The position numbers and the translations under genes are program-made. Positions 58,564-64,000 of a DNA stretch of 64,000 nt are shown one piece after another; within the stretch, counting starts at the first letter, position 1; each line of letters opens with the position of its first letter. The stretch is from Dictyostelium firmibasis (taxonomy: Eukaryota; Evosea; Eumycetozoa; Dictyosteliales; Dictyosteliaceae), in the NCBI GenBank assembly GCA_036169595.1, contig CM069768.1, positions 4,148,001 through 4,212,000 of the forward strand, given 5' to 3'. The notes beneath the pieces are model-generated. The model ran no database searches and was not told where the DNA came from. It saw only the letters and a list, made by a program, of their open reading frames with translations.

Positions 58564-59704
58564 TTATTTATTGGAAATTTGATTATTAAATAAACGTAAT
58601 AAATTTCTTTCCAACATTGCTATTGTAACTTTACCAATTGTTGGAACTAAAATTGATTTCTCTTGAATTGATTCTTCAACATTTAAACAACCAGCGAAAT
58701 TTATAACGATAGTACCATCTTGAATTAGATCAGAGTTTACTTTATAGTTTGGAGAGGGTACACCTAAAATTAGAATATCAGATTTTGATATTGCTTCCTC
58801 ACGTGTTACAGTTGTTTCAGACATTTTAATTGTACCATGTCTTTTACCTGCTTGAAATATAATGATGCCATTGATATCGATTGAATAAACTATGGCACCA
58901 TCATTTGCCAACATTGCTGCTAATGGACGACCAACAATTTCACTACGATTAATGATTGTAACTGTTTTGCCTTTTAAATGTTCTCCCATAGTTAATGACT
59001 TATCGTAGATACCTAAATTATCGATAATCTTTACCATTGCCAATGGTGTACATGGTATAACACATTTTTTAGTGGCTGTCTCACCATCCATATAACGAAT
59101 ATTATGATATAGATTGAAACGATTGGTAGTAGATAATCCTTCGACATCTTTAGTTGGACTAACTACATCTTGTATATAAGAATCCATCATACCTCCAAAT
59201 ACTGGATAATAAACAAGAATACCATGTACACATGGATCATTGTTTGCCTCTATAATTAAATCCTCCAAATCAACTCTCTCAACTCTTTTCAATAAAAACT
59301 CAATACCATCTTTTTGACATGCTAATTTAGTCCATTTAGAATAATCTATTGCTCCTTGATCATCACTTGTTAAAAATGCTACAACTCTTTATTATTAAAA
59401 TTAAAAATAATTTAATTATTTGTTAATTTGGGAAAAAAAAAAAAAATAATGAAATAAAATAAAATAAAAAAAAACCGACCAAGATGATCATTTCTTTTTT
59501 TATTTTTTTTATTTTTTTTTTTTTTTTTTTATTTTTTGAAGATCAAATAGTTTTTTTTTTAAAAAAAAAAAAAATAATTAATTACCTTGGTTTCCAACAA
59601 TTTTTTGTAATTTGTTGTTTAACTTCTTCTCTAAAAAAATTTGCAATTGGTGTAACATCAACTTTTCCTTTTTTAGCTTGCATAATTTCTTTATATTCTT
59701 CCAT
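58564..59704 (-). CDS. Methylenetetrahydrofolate dehydrogenase, NAD-type (MTD1-like)
   Basis: Exons 59704-59586 and 59386-58564 give 313 residues, close to yeast Mtd1 (320). It oxidises 5,10-methylene-THF to methenyl-THF in cytosolic one-carbon metabolism. Seen: the folate-site region with ...ANNDPCVHGILVYYPVFGG, the KDVEGL loop, CVIPCTPLAMVKIIDNLGIY, the Rossmann part with VTIINRSEIVGRPLAAMLANDGA, SDILILGVPSPNYKV, and the C-terminal PTIGKVTIAMLERN. GILVYYP (instead of bacterial GxLVQLPLP) and NRSEIVGRP match the monofunctional NAD-dependent group, so cyclohydrolase activity is probably absent (inference). Exon 1 (MEEYKEIMQAKKGKVDVTPI) supplies the N terminus; intron 1 is T-rich. Translation from the internal Met in exon 2 would miss the first ~70 residues, so the two-exon model is preferred. 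Confidence 0.9.
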
Positions 59705-60703
59705 TTTTTTTTCTTTTTTTTTTTTTTTGTGGTTTTATTTGGATTATTAACGAAATATTTACAGATAATAAATTATTATTATTACTTTTTTTTTATGAAG
59801 TTAAAATTTTAAATGTGGTGTGGTGGTTTTTTTTTTATGATAATGAAAAAAATTAATAAAATAAAACATTAAACAAAAAAAAAAAAAATAAAATAAAAAA
59901 AAAAAAAAAATAAAATAAAATAAAAAGTAAAAAATGTAATTTAGGCGAAATCGGTGTATGTAAAAAAACTAAAAATAAAATTTCGAATTCTCGCCTTTTC
60001 ACAGATAAAATAGATAGTTAATCACTTGATATTATTTTTATTTTTATTTTTTCATATATTTAATTATTAATTTTTTTTTTTTTTTTTTTTAAAACCAATA
60101 ACAAATAAAAAAAAAAAAATAAAAAAAAAATTAATGCCTCAAAAAAAAAAAAAAATTAAAAATGGCTTTTTCAACCTAATGTATCAATTTTGGAAACTAA
60201 TCTCCTCTTTTTTGAATTAACATTATTTTATTCTTTTTTTAGTACTTATTTTACTTATTTTAAAAAAGAGTTTAGAAAACAAAAAATAAATTTGTAAATT
60301 TTTTTTTTGTTTATAATTTTTTTTTTTTTATAATAGTAATAATTAATATCTAAAATGAAACCACTTATTCAAATCGAATTTTTAACCCTAAATATTTTTT
60401 TTCTTTTTTTTTTTTTTTTTTTTTATTCTAAACCAATTTTAGAGAAAAAAAAAAAAGGTTGTTGGGATTTTTTCAAATAATCCAAAAGGTTGCAATTTAA
60501 TTTTTTTTAATTTTTAATTTTTAATTTTTTTTTTTTATTTTTTTAATTACCAAAACATTTTTTTTTCATTTATTCGCGAAAAAAAAAAATAAAATAAAAA
60601 AAAAGAATAAAATAAAAAAAAAGAATAAAATAAAATCTTTCCCACATAATCATTAAAAAAAAAAAAAAATAAAGTTATTGTATAATTAAATATTTAATAA
60701 ATA
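59705..60703. other. Divergent intergenic region
   Basis: About 1 kb between the dehydrogenase and DUF726-like starts. A small GC-richer island (59943-59998) contains two overlapping 6-bp inverted pairs: AGGCGA/TCGCCT and CGAAAT/ATTTCG, which cannot both form at once with full arms. Otherwise A and T runs; no gene seen. Confidence 0.55.

Positions 60704-64000
<3,297 letters not shown>

Overview
The window looks like nuclear DNA of the social amoeba Dictyostelium discoideum or a very close relative. Base composition is extremely AT-rich. Intergenic DNA is dominated by A and T homopolymers, and there are long (AAT)n/(ATT)n tracts. Inside genes these tracts read as polyasparagine. Introns are short, AT-rich and mostly GTAAGT/GTATGT...AG, and all complete genes stop with TAA. 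Several genes belong to families typical of this organism (comC-like EGF proteins, GATA factors with Asn tracts, ankyrin-like giants). I cannot assign a chromosome position from sequence alone.

Layout. 1-13.2 kb: a mitochondrial rRNA ribose methyltransferase (Mrm1), the Golgi SNARE syntaxin 5 (four exons), a Cys-rich type I membrane protein with a GPS-like juxtamembrane motif, an ELO fatty-acid elongase, and a poly-Asn nuclear protein with a forkhead-like winged-helix signature. 13.2-17.7 kb: a 4.6-kb gene-free region that is the promoter side of the winged-helix gene, with GT/CA-rich elements and palindromes. 17.7-21 kb: a TMEM234-like membrane protein divergent from a Sel1-repeat protein, then an RBR (RING-IBR-RING) ubiquitin ligase with a C-terminal membrane anchor. 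21-30.5 kb: two tandem GATA zinc-finger genes, each preceded by 2.5 kb of regulatory-looking DNA. 30.5-38.4 kb: a near-perfect long hairpin, a previously easy-to-miss two-exon gene for a 60-residue protein, a triple ADF-H (coactosin-like) protein and a 1225-residue ankyrin-like protein. 38.4-48.7 kb: a fossil-rich stretch with an orphan coding relic carrying an 18-G run, a seven-exon comC-like EGF membrane protein (1369 residues), a decayed copy of the same family, and a tandem pair of secreted proteins with identical intron position. 48.7-64 kb: urocanate hydratase, a stand-alone thioester-reductase-type protein, a sterol-ester-lipase-like hydrolase, an NAD-type methylene-THF dehydrogenase, and the first 983 residues of a TMCO4/DUF726-like protein that runs off the window.

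Functionally this is ordinary eukaryotic gene order with no operons. Recurrent themes are development-type regulators with long promoters (winged helix, two GATA factors) and one-carbon/histidine metabolism (urocanase, methylene-THF dehydrogenase), although the last two are not adjacent. The most interesting unexplained items are: the 34-bp hairpin at 30835-30920 with a DUSE-like box beside it; two perfect CRE palindromes in one 690-bp intergenic region; an AAT-anchored duplicate of GATA-gene coding DNA at 52.7 kb; a one-codon first exon in the elongase; the GPS-like motif; and exact C/EBP-like repeats spaced 100 bp. Exon boundaries below were derived by hand from splice sites and frame continuity; I ran no alignment or database search.
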